From Bacillota bacterium (GTDB taxonomy: Bacteria > Bacillota > Clostridia > Acetivibrionales > DTU013): a stretch of DNA of 64,000 bases. Shown here piece after piece: positions 45,531 through 55,448 of the stretch; the first letter of the stretch is position 1, and the number at the start of each line of letters is the position of its first letter. The notes beneath the pieces are model-generated. The model was not told the DNA's origin. It saw only the letters and a program-made list of their open reading frames with translations, and did no database searches. A program made the position numbers and the translations under genes. The stretch lies in the NCBI GenBank assembly GCA_023435305.1, contig JAEYRV010000040.1:8036-72035 (forward strand). Reading direction: 5' to 3'.

Positions 45531-47309
45531 TCAAGCTTGTCTGTTCACAGGCAGTCTTACGGTAACTTCAGTGCCAACACCGATTTTACTGTTTATACTG
45601 ATAGTACCGGAATGAGCTTCAACGATCTCCTTTGCAATAGACAAGCCCAGGCCTGTCCCTCCCATTTCCCTGGATCTGGCCTTGTCCACCCTGTAAAATC
45701 TCTCGAATATTCTTTGCAGATCGCTTTCGGGTATTCCTATCCCGTTGTCTGAAACCTTAAAATAGACATCATTATATATTTTTCCGACATAGACCGTAAC
45801 CTTACCGCCTTCCAGTGTATATTTAATGGCGTTTCCGATTATGTTGAAGGCAACCTGCTCAAGCCTTCCGTAATCGGCCTGGATCTCAGGTATATCTCCC
45901 ATAACGAAGCATTCAAGTACTTGATTTCTTGATTTGGACTCCAGTTCCATCCTTTCAACGGCACTCTTGATCAGATCCACTATCGACATTCTTTTGAATT
46001 CCCACTTCATTTGGTGGTTGTCAAGCCTTGAAAGCTGCAGCAGATCCCTGACGAGCCGAGTCATCCTGTCCGCCTCGGAGTTGACGACCTCAAGAAAATG
46101 TTTAGCAGTCCCCTTGTCATCCAGCGCTCCGTCAAGCAATGCTTCGGAATAACTCTTAATGGATGTGAGCGGTGTTCTAAGTTCATGGGATACATTTGCC
46201 ACAAACTCCTTGCGCATATCCTCCAGTCGCTGCTGCTCGGTTATATCCTGCAGCACGGCAATGACACCCTCCGGCCTCTTTATCTCATCCGTAAATACAG
46301 CAAAATACACCTTCACAGTTTTCGTGCCAACAGTAATGTTAATCTCGGCAGTTTGATTCGACTGAAGATACAGAACATCCTCCAGTGAGTACTCGAACCC
46401 GAAGCAAGATCTGTAATCGCTGAAATTCCCGAGTCCTTCGACACCCAGGATCCTTGCTGATGCCGGATTGGTATGAATGACCTCGCCCTGCAGGTTGAAC
46501 GCTATTATGCCATCCGTCATATAGTTCAAAATGGTTTCCATTTTACTTTTTTCACTTGATATCTCTGTAAGATTGTCCTTTAGGTTCTGAGCCATGTAGT
46601 TGAAGGTCTCTGTCAGTTTTCCTATTTCATCACCGGATTTGACCTCAAGCTCCAGATCAAAATCGCCCTTTGCAATGCTTTCCGCCTTTTGCATAAGCTT
46701 CACCAGAGGTGACGTGATCGTCCGTGACAGAAAATAGCCCGCCAGCAGAGCGATAATAATTCCGATCAATAAACTGGTATAAATAATGTTGTTAAAATAC
46801 TTGGTAATAGCAGCCCAGTCTTCTCTGTAATAGCGGAAATATATGATACTGCTTCCCACAGGCTTTGCATAGTCAAAAAAGCTCGATTCTCCCGAGCTTT
46901 CGAGTATTCTGATATTGTCTTCCTTTCCTGCAAGAGCCCGGATGAAATTATCCGAGCCAAGAAGTGAATTCAGTGCAAGCTCCCTGGTGTTGTTATAGAA
47001 CTCATTATCATTGGTGAAATATATCTCACCGCTGTTGGTATCGAAAATAGTATAGCTTCTGTTTTCCAGGTTCAGTTGAAAAACGCTTTCGCTGTTCTGC
47101 AGAGCTGACTTCAGCTCTTCGGCAGTCGGAGAATCGTTTGCCGAAGCTATGGACCAATCAGTAAATCCCTTCTGGATCCTTGTAATGAAGTTATCATAAT
47201 ATTTGCTCTCTATCCTGCCGTTAAGATAAAGTCCTATCGGAATGATCAGGCAGAATATTATCAGACAGAAAAAACTGACCAGCCGCCACTGTAAACTTTT
47301 TGGAAACAT
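45531..47309 (-). CDS. walK: WalK (YycG) sensor histidine kinase
   Basis: The 592-residue kinase has two membrane segments (about 9-29 and 178-198), an extracellular sensor between them, a HAMP linker (about 198-250), a PAS domain (about 255-360), and the catalytic core with the phosphorylated histidine in NVSHELRTPLTS (near residue 375) plus the N, G1 and G2 boxes. It senses cell-wall state in Firmicutes and phosphorylates WalR. ATG 47309 follows GAGG. It is 36 bases behind walR. Confidence 0.96.
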   Translation of the reverse strand: MFPKSLQWRLVSFFCLIIFCLIIPIGLYLNGRIESKYYDNFITRIQKGFTDWSIASANDSPTAEELKSALQNSESVFQLNLENRSYTIFDTNSGEIYFTNDNEFYNNTRELALNSLLGSDNFIRALAGKEDNIRILESSGESSFFDYAKPVGSSIIYFRYYREDWAAITKYFNNIIYTSLLIGIIIALLAGYFLSRTITSPLVKLMQKAESIAKGDFDLELEVKSGDEIGKLTETFNYMAQNLKDNLTEISSEKSKMETILNYMTDGIIAFNLQGEVIHTNPASARILGVEGLGNFSDYRSCFGFEYSLEDVLYLQSNQTAEINITVGTKTVKVYFAVFTDEIKRPEGVIAVLQDITEQQRLEDMRKEFVANVSHELRTPLTSIKSYSEALLDGALDDKGTAKHFLEVVNSEADRMTRLVRDLLQLSRLDNHQMKWEFKRMSIVDLIKSAVERMELESKSRNQVLECFVMGDIPEIQADYGRLEQVAFNIIGNAIKYTLEGGKVTVYVGKIYNDVYFKVSDNGIGIPESDLQRIFERFYRVDKARSREMGGTGLGLSIAKEIVEAHSGTISINSKIGVGTEVTVRLPVNRQA

Positions 47310-47345
47310 ACACACCTCGTATATATGAATGCTTCAGGGCCTGCT

Positions 47346-48044
47346 TTATTTGTCCTGTTTGTCGAAATAATAGCCTACCCCTCGCTTGGTCAGAATATAC
47401 TCGCAGTTGGCAGGATCTCTTTCAAGCTTCTCCCTGACCCGCCTGATGGTAACATCAACTGTTCTCACATCTCCGTAGTATTCATAGCCCCAAACCTTTT
47501 CCAGGAGATTCTCTCTGGAGAATATCTGCCCGGGATGCATCGCAAGGAATTTAACAAGCTCAAATTCCCTTAGTGTCAGCTCTATCCCATCATCGCCCCT
47601 GACTACCTCATATCTGTCACAATCTATTTTCAAATCGCCGCATTGTATAAAATTGGTCTTGGTCGCTGCGGCTTCCTCAAGTGCGGTCCTTCTGATATTT
47701 GCCTTTATCCTGGCCATCAGCTCCCTCTGGCTGAAAGGCTTGGTTATATAATCATCCGCACCAAGCTCGAGGCCAAGCACCTTATCTACCTCTTCCTCTT
47801 TTGCTGTCAGCATGATAATAGGCGTAGAGATCGATTGCCTAAGCTTTCTGCATACAGTGAAGCCATCCATCTTGGGAAGCATGACATCAAGCAGTATAAG
47901 ATCCGGCTTCTCACCAAGCGCCAGCTCCACAGCTTGTTCGCCATCGTATGCCTCTACCGTAGTGAAGCCCTCTTTTTTAAGATTGAACTTCAGAATATCC
48001 ACTATATTTTTTTCATCATCAACGATCAATATCTTCTTACTCAC
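47346..48044 (-). CDS. walR: WalR (YycF) response regulator
   Basis: This 232-residue OmpR-type regulator has a receiver domain with the phosphoacceptor aspartate in LILLDVMLPKMDG and a C-terminal winged helix ending RRVREKLERDP. GTG 48044 is the start, after GGGAG; the upstream TTG lacks support. It binds TGTWAH-N5-TGTWAH in Bacillus and Staphylococcus. Good matches occur at neighbouring promoters (59392, 55481, 45465). Confidence 0.95.
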   Translation of the reverse strand: MSKKILIVDDEKNIVDILKFNLKKEGFTTVEAYDGEQAVELALGEKPDLILLDVMLPKMDGFTVCRKLRQSISTPIIMLTAKEEEVDKVLGLELGADDYITKPFSQRELMARIKANIRRTALEEAAATKTNFIQCGDLKIDCDRYEVVRGDDGIELTLREFELVKFLAMHPGQIFSRENLLEKVWGYEYYGDVRTVDVTIRRVREKLERDPANCEYILTKRGVGYYFDKQDK

Positions 48045-48108
48045 AAATACTCTCCCTTTATTCAAACGGTTTATTTACAATCGTTTTCATCCGGCTTATA
48101 CAATGTTT

Positions 48109-48142
48109 ATCAGGGACAGTCCTTATACAAGACGTCCCTGAT
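48109..48142. repeat. Palindromic hairpin with GGGAC arms
   Basis: ATCAGGGAC and GTCCCTGAT form a perfect nine-base inverted repeat 16 bases apart, in the walR leader. There is no T run, so it is not an intrinsic terminator. It may be a scattered repeat or an RNA hairpin. Confidence 0.5.
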
Positions 48143-48167
48143 GTATTTCAAAGCTGTCACTTTAAAT

Positions 48168-48187
48168 ATTATATCATTATAGTTACA
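48168..48187 (-). promoter_or_regulatory. walR promoter with one-mismatch WalR box
   Basis: An extended -10 (TGATATAAT, with TATAAT at 48173-48168) lies on the minus strand, and TGTAAC-TATAA-TGATAT (48187-48171) overlaps it. The second half has one mismatch to TGTWAH. Confidence 0.45.
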
Positions 48188-48250
48188 AAAAACATAGCTA
48201 TTATCATTATGTGTCATATTTTACCACGCCATCTGCATGGATATACAGTT

Positions 48251-49372
48251 TTACTGTTTTGTCTTTAATTCAACAGGATCTATGTACATCCTGAAGGATT
48301 GTACTGCCTTATAGTACTCAAGCTGTGCATTATTCAGGTCAACCTCGGCTGTGCCAACATCATTCTGTGCACTAAGGTAATCCAGGTATGTGCTCATACC
48401 AAGATCATATTTTTTCTTTGATATTTCAGCCAGTTTGACCTTTTGGTCATAATCCATCTGTTTGATGGTTATATCATCCTTCAGATTCAGGATATTATTG
48501 TAATCCTGCCTTATCTTCAGCTCTACAGCTACTTTTTTATCTCTTATATCATAATCACTGTTCAGCAGACTATCTTCAAGCGTGTCACATTCATCCGGTC
48601 TAATGTACGAATATCGATATAAAACATCATATCTTGTTTTAGTCAAAAGCTTATTGTTCTCCAGCTTTTTAACATCATGTGACTCTGTTACAGTCTGCAC
48701 AGCCAGGTCCTCTATTGAATCAATATCCACGATCTCATTTGGAAGCTTGGTTTCTGTGAGTAATATTTCAGCATCCAGAGCATTTCCCATCTTTTGATTC
48801 AGTGAAGATTTCAGGTTGCCAAGGTCTCTCTCGTAGCCCTTTAATACAGTTTCTGCATTCTTGACAGCAATTTCATATGACAGTGCCATAGTCTCCGTCA
48901 CTATACCGGATTTCACCTTTTTCTGTATTGATTCATATTCCGCTTTAGTTCTTGAAACTATGTTGTTTTGATTATCTATGTAACGCTGAGACTGAAGTAT
49001 TTGAAAATACAATAACGTAACATCGATTCTCAGTTTCTTTTCCGAATTGGATTTCTGCCATAAAAATTCATTCAGGTCAGCTTCCTTCTGTAGTGGATAA
49101 AGAAGCTCCTCAAGTTTGTTATTTATACGCTGTGTATCAGATGACCAAGTCTTATCAGGCGCTAATTTAGCCGCTGCAACAGCCATGTTATATCTTCTCT
49201 CCGCAAGCTTTATCTTATCGTCTAAAAGCTTCAGCGAACCATCATTCTTTAAAGCGGTATCAATTGCCGACTGTAAAGTGATCTTAGCCGGTTTTCTCTC
49301 TGCTCCCCAGACAGCAGATGTGGATAAGCATATCATTACTATAACTAAAAGAAAGCTCAACAACTTTTTCAT
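48251..49372 (-). CDS. TolC-like coiled exported protein (second)
   Basis: This 373-residue protein has a signal peptide and two long heptad-like helical regions, the pattern of the outer-membrane efflux (OEP/TolC) family (SAIDTALKNDGSLKLLDDKIKLAERRYN). It follows a sibling TolC-like gene, with one base between stop and start. ATG 49372 has GGGGGG before it. A TolC channel needs an outer membrane; in a single-membrane host it may form a coiled surface or envelope element instead. Its partner is unknown. Confidence 0.85.
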   Translation of the reverse strand: MKKLLSFLLVIVMICLSTSAVWGAERKPAKITLQSAIDTALKNDGSLKLLDDKIKLAERRYNMAVAAAKLAPDKTWSSDTQRINNKLEELLYPLQKEADLNEFLWQKSNSEKKLRIDVTLLYFQILQSQRYIDNQNNIVSRTKAEYESIQKKVKSGIVTETMALSYEIAVKNAETVLKGYERDLGNLKSSLNQKMGNALDAEILLTETKLPNEIVDIDSIEDLAVQTVTESHDVKKLENNKLLTKTRYDVLYRYSYIRPDECDTLEDSLLNSDYDIRDKKVAVELKIRQDYNNILNLKDDITIKQMDYDQKVKLAEISKKKYDLGMSTYLDYLSAQNDVGTAEVDLNNAQLEYYKAVQSFRMYIDPVELKTKQ

Positions 49373-49373
49373 T

Positions 49374-50630
49374 TTAATACCCCCCTGATGCATAGCCCGG
49401 TCCAATACCACTAGCCGCATTCAATTTATATACTGCATTATTGTTATCCCGCATTGCCCTGTTGTATTCCAATTTAGCCTGCGAATATGAGATCTCAACA
49501 TTCCAAAGGTCCGCCAGGCTTATCAATCCCTTTTCATATCTCATTTCGGCTTCCTTGTATTGCCGTTCTGCATTCTGAAGTTTCTCAATTGAAATGAAAA
49601 AGTTGGAAAACTTTAGCTGCACATCTTTATAACCATATGATATATCCAATGTAACATTATTAACAGCCTCATCATATGCTATCTGCTTCTCATCGAGAGC
49701 CATATCGGACTCCATTCTCTCTACAAGCAATTCATTCGTAATGTATTGCTTCATAATGTCATTTTCTCTTTTCGTCGTCTGCAAGTCCATTTTTGCTGTC
49801 AATATCTCATTACGGTTACTTAATGCCTTGTTCAAATATGTATTATAAGTATTAGCCTGTTTTACCCCTTTAGCCTTGACATATGATAACTCTATCTCCT
49901 GGTTAAGAGGAATGCCGATCTGTTGTTTCAATAACATCATCATGTTATCTATACTTCTCTTTGTCTTGTCAATAGATAATTTCTGCTTCTCAAGAGCACA
50001 GTCCGACATATATTTATTGATCTCAGACACCATTCCTTTATTGTATCTGGTCAACATCTGTTCATTCTGCTTTTTCATATTTTCGTAGAGCTGCTCTTGA
50101 ATCGTAAGCATATCCTGCATATCAATGAGTCCGTCAAATATTTGTTTGACCCCGGACTCGATGGATGCGCTGATCACCCTTCTGCTTGTTTCAATATTTT
50201 GTATGGCCGCCCAGACAGAATAATGCGGGATATCACGATTCTTTATAAACTGCTCGTACATTTGTGTAGAACTATATACAGGGGGTTTAGGCCCGAATAT
50301 GGTTTGATATGCCAGCAATTCATTCTCTTCATCGATTGTCAGGGACAGATCCCCAATACTCTTGTCGTATAAAAATTCGTATCTATCCAGGACATCCAGC
50401 TGCTCCTGTATTGCATGACTCATCGCAAAAAGCTCATTATGCTGTTCCCATAAGTCCTCCAACTGCTGCTTTAATATTTCATCATGATGATTATACGCTA
50501 TAGCTTTATCCATACATTCGTCTAATGTAAGGATCAATGAACTGTTTTCCTGGTCGGCTTCGGCAAATACATTGCATTGAAACATCAGTATAACCGCCAG
50601 TATGAGAAACACAGCTACCGGTTTCCGCAT
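49374..50630 (-). CDS. TolC-like coiled exported protein (first)
   Basis: The 418-residue protein has a signal peptide (cut near VFA-EA), then a helix-rich region with the two-repeat layout of TolC-like proteins and a QAKLEYNRAMRDNNNAVYKL segment typical of the family. It lies 71 bases after the last SLH gene with no clear terminator, so the two TolC-like genes are likely transcribed from the S-layer locus. The role is unknown. Confidence 0.84.
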   Translation of the reverse strand: MRKPVAVFLILAVILMFQCNVFAEADQENSSLILTLDECMDKAIAYNHHDEILKQQLEDLWEQHNELFAMSHAIQEQLDVLDRYEFLYDKSIGDLSLTIDEENELLAYQTIFGPKPPVYSSTQMYEQFIKNRDIPHYSVWAAIQNIETSRRVISASIESGVKQIFDGLIDMQDMLTIQEQLYENMKKQNEQMLTRYNKGMVSEINKYMSDCALEKQKLSIDKTKRSIDNMMMLLKQQIGIPLNQEIELSYVKAKGVKQANTYNTYLNKALSNRNEILTAKMDLQTTKRENDIMKQYITNELLVERMESDMALDEKQIAYDEAVNNVTLDISYGYKDVQLKFSNFFISIEKLQNAERQYKEAEMRYEKGLISLADLWNVEISYSQAKLEYNRAMRDNNNAVYKLNAASGIGPGYASGGY

Positions 50631-50701
50631 AAAATCCCCCCTCGTTTCTCTATATGATACGAGTAATTTACTATTTGGTCTGTTACTTCATTATTTAGTG
50701 A

Positions 50702-52966
50702 TCATTTTCCCAACCGAACATCTAATGAATTTGATCCGTCTGTTTTTGTCCTTGTATTTATACCGGAATAATCCTTTAAAGCATCGAATGAAAGTGTATA
50801 TTTCTTATCGTACTCAAGAGAATCAAACCTCAGTATGATAGTAGTTGCATTATAAAATGTTACACTTGATGGAATTCTCTTTATTTTTGCTCCGTTTTCA
50901 TCATTCTCCAGCGAATAATTCGTATTTAACAAATTGGGCAGATCCATGGCGATTTCTTTATTAAATGTCACCTTTATCGCATCGGGAGAGATGATGACAG
51001 CATCTGACATAACAGGTTTTGCCGTTGTTGAGCCGTTTCCGTTAAAACCGTACTCTAGGATCTGTGATGAACTGTAACCCATATGATCCAGTAAGGATGG
51101 GATCACACGAAGCTTATATGTCTTTGTACCATCCAGCTGTCTGTCTGCAGGCAGAAACAGCTTAATAAGATACGGATTTGTGACAGCATCGTAATAAGTT
51201 TTTACAGGCACTGATAAATATCCGCCGTGAGTTATTCCGATTATGTTGAAGTTCGAAGGGATTTCAGCCGAGGTCTTATCAAGCGGCCTGTCGAAAAACA
51301 CAGCAATAGTACCGGCATCTGTCGGAGTAGCATTTAATATCTTTATATCAGATTTATCCGGGTAACTTCCATAAAATGAATAGCTCTTCTCAGTTATACT
51401 AAACTGACGGCTTATATCATTCACGTTATTGATCATAATACTATAAGCTTTTGTTTTTTCAAGGATCATATCCAGAGTAAGAAGCACGCTTTTACCCTGT
51501 CTTTCTCCATCACCGGAAATGACAGCCTTATTGATCCTGATTGGAATGCCTGCACTATCAGTCAGATAATAACTGAATACCTGCTGAGCTATTGTTGGAT
51601 TTAACTCCATGTTGAAATCCAATTGCAGCGTTCTGTTATTTATGGGCTCAATATTGATCATCTGAAACTCTGCATTTTCTAAAGCTTTTCCTGAAAATCT
51701 GATGCTATCTCCCTGCATTTCATTTAACTTTACACCATAGGCACTGCTCAAAGCGCCGCTCACCTTAAGCACATATTGAGCGCCATCTGTGAAGGTTTTA
51801 TCTTTAAGCGTGATCATTACAGCATTGTCAACTGTGCCCAATAGCTTTACGGTCATTGTCTGAGAACTTCCTCTCTCAAACAATACATCATTCTGATAAA
51901 TCTCATAGTTAGATGCGATCTCGCTGTTTATATTCACCGGATGTGTAAAGTACAGTTTCAGCATGTTTTTACTAGTACACTCGATTTTGCTGATCTTAAA
52001 GAAATCAGACTTTAATTCAGGATTACGATACCCGTTGAATGTACCAGAAATATTTAACGTAGCATTGCCTTGTAAATCTACTACATTCATTAATTCAATA
52101 GTATAACCTCTCTCAGGAGCCTGATCAGATGTTTTGAGAACAAGCTCATTATTCAATAAGGACTCAACATTAACAGTCAGACGTTTGGAAAGATCCATTG
52201 TTTCATATATGTATATATCATCAGTCGATATTGGCTTAATATTTTCACTGAACTTTATTGATATCTTGTTTTTATCAACAACAGTGATCAATGCAATACT
52301 CGTTGGGACATCATCGGAAAAAATGCCTGCAGCCACAGCCTGAGACTTTGTTATTGCACCTTCATTTATTAAAACATCGATTTGCTTGATTTTGGATATC
52401 TTGTTCTCAATATTCAGAGAATTGTACATTGCATCGACAACGAGCCCGCGCTTATATTGAGAATTATCTGCAACCTTGCCGGCATATGATGGATCTTTCA
52501 CTAATCCTTCACTGTAAGCGGTTTGATATACATCGCTCCATGTAAAATCCACACCATATGCATAGCCTAATGCACATAGAACCATCTTTAAGAAAGACTT
52601 TTCACTAATATAATCATTCGGTGCAAATCTGCCATCTGTGAAACCTGTCAATATACCTTGTTCAACACAGTAACCTACATAAGGGGCGTACCAGTCTGTA
52701 GGCTTAACATCACTAAATATGGTATATATATAATTTTCCTTATTCTCAAGCACATGATTTTCCTTGCCAAGAAGTCTTACAATGAAGGTCGACGCTTCAC
52801 TCCTGCGCAGCTGTCCATTAAGATTGTAATCGCTGCCGTCACCTTTTAACAAATTAAGCTGATTTAAGGAATTGGCTTTATTTTGAATATCAGTAGCGGC
52901 ATATACCGGGATCACAACAAATGAAATGAGCAATACGACCGCGATTAATAATTTTATAGACCTCAT
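50702..52966 (-). CDS. SLH-domain surface protein (third S-layer-like paralogue)
   Basis: The 754-residue protein has a signal peptide and an SLH region (about 30-220) with the clear repeat FSDVKPTDWYAPYVGYCVEQ, followed by several Ig-like (SbsA-like) beta domains. SLH modules anchor it to a pyruvylated wall polymer. It is paralogous to the genes at 53144-55417 and 55598-59209 (shared LLKGDGSDYNLNGQLRRSEA opening). GAGGT precedes ATG 52966. An extended -10 (TGCTATAAT) with a lone TGTTAA half-site lies upstream. Confidence 0.92.
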   Translation of the reverse strand: MRSIKLLIAVVLLISFVVIPVYAATDIQNKANSLNQLNLLKGDGSDYNLNGQLRRSEASTFIVRLLGKENHVLENKENYIYTIFSDVKPTDWYAPYVGYCVEQGILTGFTDGRFAPNDYISEKSFLKMVLCALGYAYGVDFTWSDVYQTAYSEGLVKDPSYAGKVADNSQYKRGLVVDAMYNSLNIENKISKIKQIDVLINEGAITKSQAVAAGIFSDDVPTSIALITVVDKNKISIKFSENIKPISTDDIYIYETMDLSKRLTVNVESLLNNELVLKTSDQAPERGYTIELMNVVDLQGNATLNISGTFNGYRNPELKSDFFKISKIECTSKNMLKLYFTHPVNINSEIASNYEIYQNDVLFERGSSQTMTVKLLGTVDNAVMITLKDKTFTDGAQYVLKVSGALSSAYGVKLNEMQGDSIRFSGKALENAEFQMINIEPINNRTLQLDFNMELNPTIAQQVFSYYLTDSAGIPIRINKAVISGDGERQGKSVLLTLDMILEKTKAYSIMINNVNDISRQFSITEKSYSFYGSYPDKSDIKILNATPTDAGTIAVFFDRPLDKTSAEIPSNFNIIGITHGGYLSVPVKTYYDAVTNPYLIKLFLPADRQLDGTKTYKLRVIPSLLDHMGYSSSQILEYGFNGNGSTTAKPVMSDAVIISPDAIKVTFNKEIAMDLPNLLNTNYSLENDENGAKIKRIPSSVTFYNATTIILRFDSLEYDKKYTLSFDALKDYSGINTRTKTDGSNSLDVRLGK

Positions 52967-53097
52967 ATCAATACCTCTTTTCTCTTGTAATAGTATAAAT
53001 ACTGCTTACATTATAGCAGTTTATACCGATAATTAACAGTTGTTTGACTCTTAAATTGTGGTTATTGTTCCGCATTCCAAAATTATAATAAACAATA

Positions 53098-53129
53098 AAG
53101 GATGGGAATCCATTGAGGACCCCATCCTT
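53098..53129 (-). terminator. Terminator after the second SLH gene
   Basis: AAGGATGGG pairs with CCCATCCTT on the minus strand, followed by TATTGTTTATT. It separates the two SLH genes. Confidence 0.85.
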
Positions 53130-53143
53130 AAAATTAACAATGA

Positions 53144-55417
53144 TCAATTGCCAAGCCGGACACTAACACTATTCAGGTCCTCTGTCGCCAATCTAAAATA
53201 CAGATCTGAATAATCAACCAAACGATCGTTGAATTTCAATGTATAGACTTTAGATAGATCCAGATTATCAAATCTCAGTGTCAGGGTTTTTGCATTTACA
53301 TAATTTACACTGGCCGGATTCTTTGTAACCGTGTTGGAGCCATCCTTATATGACAAGCTATAGTTTGTGCTGAGTGTATTTGGTACATTTGCTGATATTT
53401 CCTCATTAAATGAAACTTTTATAGTATCATTGGAAATGATCAAAGCTTCTGTCATATATGGTTTGATATTATTATTACTGGTTCCATTAAATGTATAGTA
53501 CAAATCATCAGGCGGTGTTTCTCCAAAGTAATCCTGCATTATCTTGTCGACCTTAAGTTTAAATGTATTTGGAGCGGCCATTTCATCGCCTGCTATGAAC
53601 AATTTAACCATATAAGGATTTATTTCGCTATTATAGTATACTTTTATAGGATTACTGGTATATCCCGGATTAGTAATTCCTGTTACTGTATAACGGAACT
53701 GATCCGTAGCTGTAGTATCACTTAGAGGTCTGTTAAAGTATACACTTAGTGTTCCCTTATCTTCAACAAAAACATTAACCAAAGATAGATTTTCAATATC
53801 AGTAGTAACACCAACTAACTGATACGGCTGATCCGAAGTCAACGGTATTTGCCTGAAACTATCGTATACATTATTTATTATCAATTTATATTGCTTATTT
53901 TCAAGCCATGATCCTACCTGCAATGTAACCTCTTTATTCTTGTATACCCCTTCCTTAGTTACTATTGCATTCCCAATGAAGCCCGGTATTTCATTTGAAT
54001 CTTTGATTGAATAATTAGTAAATACCTGCGCAGATGAGACATCGACGTCTTTATTGAATCGTACTCTTATGTACTTCTTATTGATCGCAGTGATATTTGT
54101 GACATAGAATCCCTCATTCGCACTTGCCCTTGCAACAAATCCCATACTTTCGCCCGAGCCATTATTAAGTTTCGTACCATAAACGCTGTAGAGCTCGCCG
54201 CTTACTTTCAGCGAATAACTCTTGTTGTCAGCCAGATCCTTCTCCTTAAAGAAGATACTAACAGCATTGTCATAGGGTGCCAGGCATTTTACACTTTCAG
54301 ACTGGAAGCTTCCCTTTATGTAGGTTGTAGTACCATCTAGTACATCAAAATACATAGGTACCTCAGCATTTAAATTCACAGGATGTGTAAAAAATACATT
54401 GATTACATTTTTACTTACAGGCTCTATCTTGCTTATCCTAAAGAAGTCAGATTTCACTTCTACGTTTTTATATCCGGTAAAAGTACCTGTAACAGTATTC
54501 ACATTCTTTTCCTGGTCTGAGACATCTGAAATATTTATTGTGTATCCTTTATCAGGGATCTGTGTTGAAGTAGTGATTGTTACTTCATCATCTGACTGAG
54601 ACTTTATTGTTGCAGTCAGCTTTGTTGATGTATTCTGTGTTTCGCTGATCAAAATGCTGGAGCTGCTTATACTTTTTATTTTTTCATTAAACTTGACCTT
54701 AACAGTAGTGGCATCAAGCACACCTATACTTGATATGGCTGTGATTATTGAATCCTTTATGAATCCTTCAGATACAGCATCAGCTCTTTTAATGATCCCT
54801 TTCTCCAATAAACTGTCCAGTACTTTGACTTTTGTTGTTCTGTTCGTTCTATCAAGAGAATTGAAAAGAACAGTGACCACAGAACCTCTTTTATAATTCA
54901 CGTCATCCTTTTCTTTGAACTCATAATCAGGACCATATACCAGGCCTACATCGTAAGCTTTCCTATATACATTGTTCCAGGTATAATCAACGTTATACTT
55001 GTAGCCGAGTACGCCTAATACAAGCTTTATGAATGCCTTCTCGCTTATATTTTCATTAGGCTTGTAATTACCATCCGGATAGCCATCTATGATTCCCATC
55101 TGGCTGCAATATCCCACATATGGTGCATACCATGCAGAACTCTGAACATCTTTAAATTTAGTATTTGCCCACTTGGCCTTGTCAGCTAATACACTCTCCT
55201 CCATACCCATAAGACGGACGATAAATGTTGCTGCCTCACCTCTGACAAGTGAACCATTCAGATTAAAGTCTTTGCCATCTCCCTTTAGTATATTGAATTT
55301 ATTCAGGGTTATTGCCATTTCATTACTTGATTTGGTCGACGCGGCATTTAAAGGCATCATTATTGACATCACAATGCACATAACTAAAAATATAACAGTT
55401 GCTTTCTTTAAACTCAT
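53144..55417 (-). CDS. SLH-domain surface protein (second S-layer-like paralogue)
   Basis: The 757-residue protein has a signal peptide, then an SLH region (FKDVQSSAWYAPYVGYCSQM) and repeated Ig-like beta domains ending in a short RLGN tail. It is closely related along its length to the paralogue at 50702-52966. ATG 55417 is preceded by AGGTG; the 55426 start is also possible. A perfect WalR box lies 64 bases upstream, next to its promoter, and a strong terminator of the main S-layer gene lies before that. Confidence 0.92.
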   Translation of the reverse strand: MSLKKATVIFLVMCIVMSIMMPLNAASTKSSNEMAITLNKFNILKGDGKDFNLNGSLVRGEAATFIVRLMGMEESVLADKAKWANTKFKDVQSSAWYAPYVGYCSQMGIIDGYPDGNYKPNENISEKAFIKLVLGVLGYKYNVDYTWNNVYRKAYDVGLVYGPDYEFKEKDDVNYKRGSVVTVLFNSLDRTNRTTKVKVLDSLLEKGIIKRADAVSEGFIKDSIITAISSIGVLDATTVKVKFNEKIKSISSSSILISETQNTSTKLTATIKSQSDDEVTITTSTQIPDKGYTINISDVSDQEKNVNTVTGTFTGYKNVEVKSDFFRISKIEPVSKNVINVFFTHPVNLNAEVPMYFDVLDGTTTYIKGSFQSESVKCLAPYDNAVSIFFKEKDLADNKSYSLKVSGELYSVYGTKLNNGSGESMGFVARASANEGFYVTNITAINKKYIRVRFNKDVDVSSAQVFTNYSIKDSNEIPGFIGNAIVTKEGVYKNKEVTLQVGSWLENKQYKLIINNVYDSFRQIPLTSDQPYQLVGVTTDIENLSLVNVFVEDKGTLSVYFNRPLSDTTATDQFRYTVTGITNPGYTSNPIKVYYNSEINPYMVKLFIAGDEMAAPNTFKLKVDKIMQDYFGETPPDDLYYTFNGTSNNNIKPYMTEALIISNDTIKVSFNEEISANVPNTLSTNYSLSYKDGSNTVTKNPASVNYVNAKTLTLRFDNLDLSKVYTLKFNDRLVDYSDLYFRLATEDLNSVSVRLGN

Positions 55418-55448
55418 ATCCCTCACCTTTCCTGTGTTTACTAATTCA

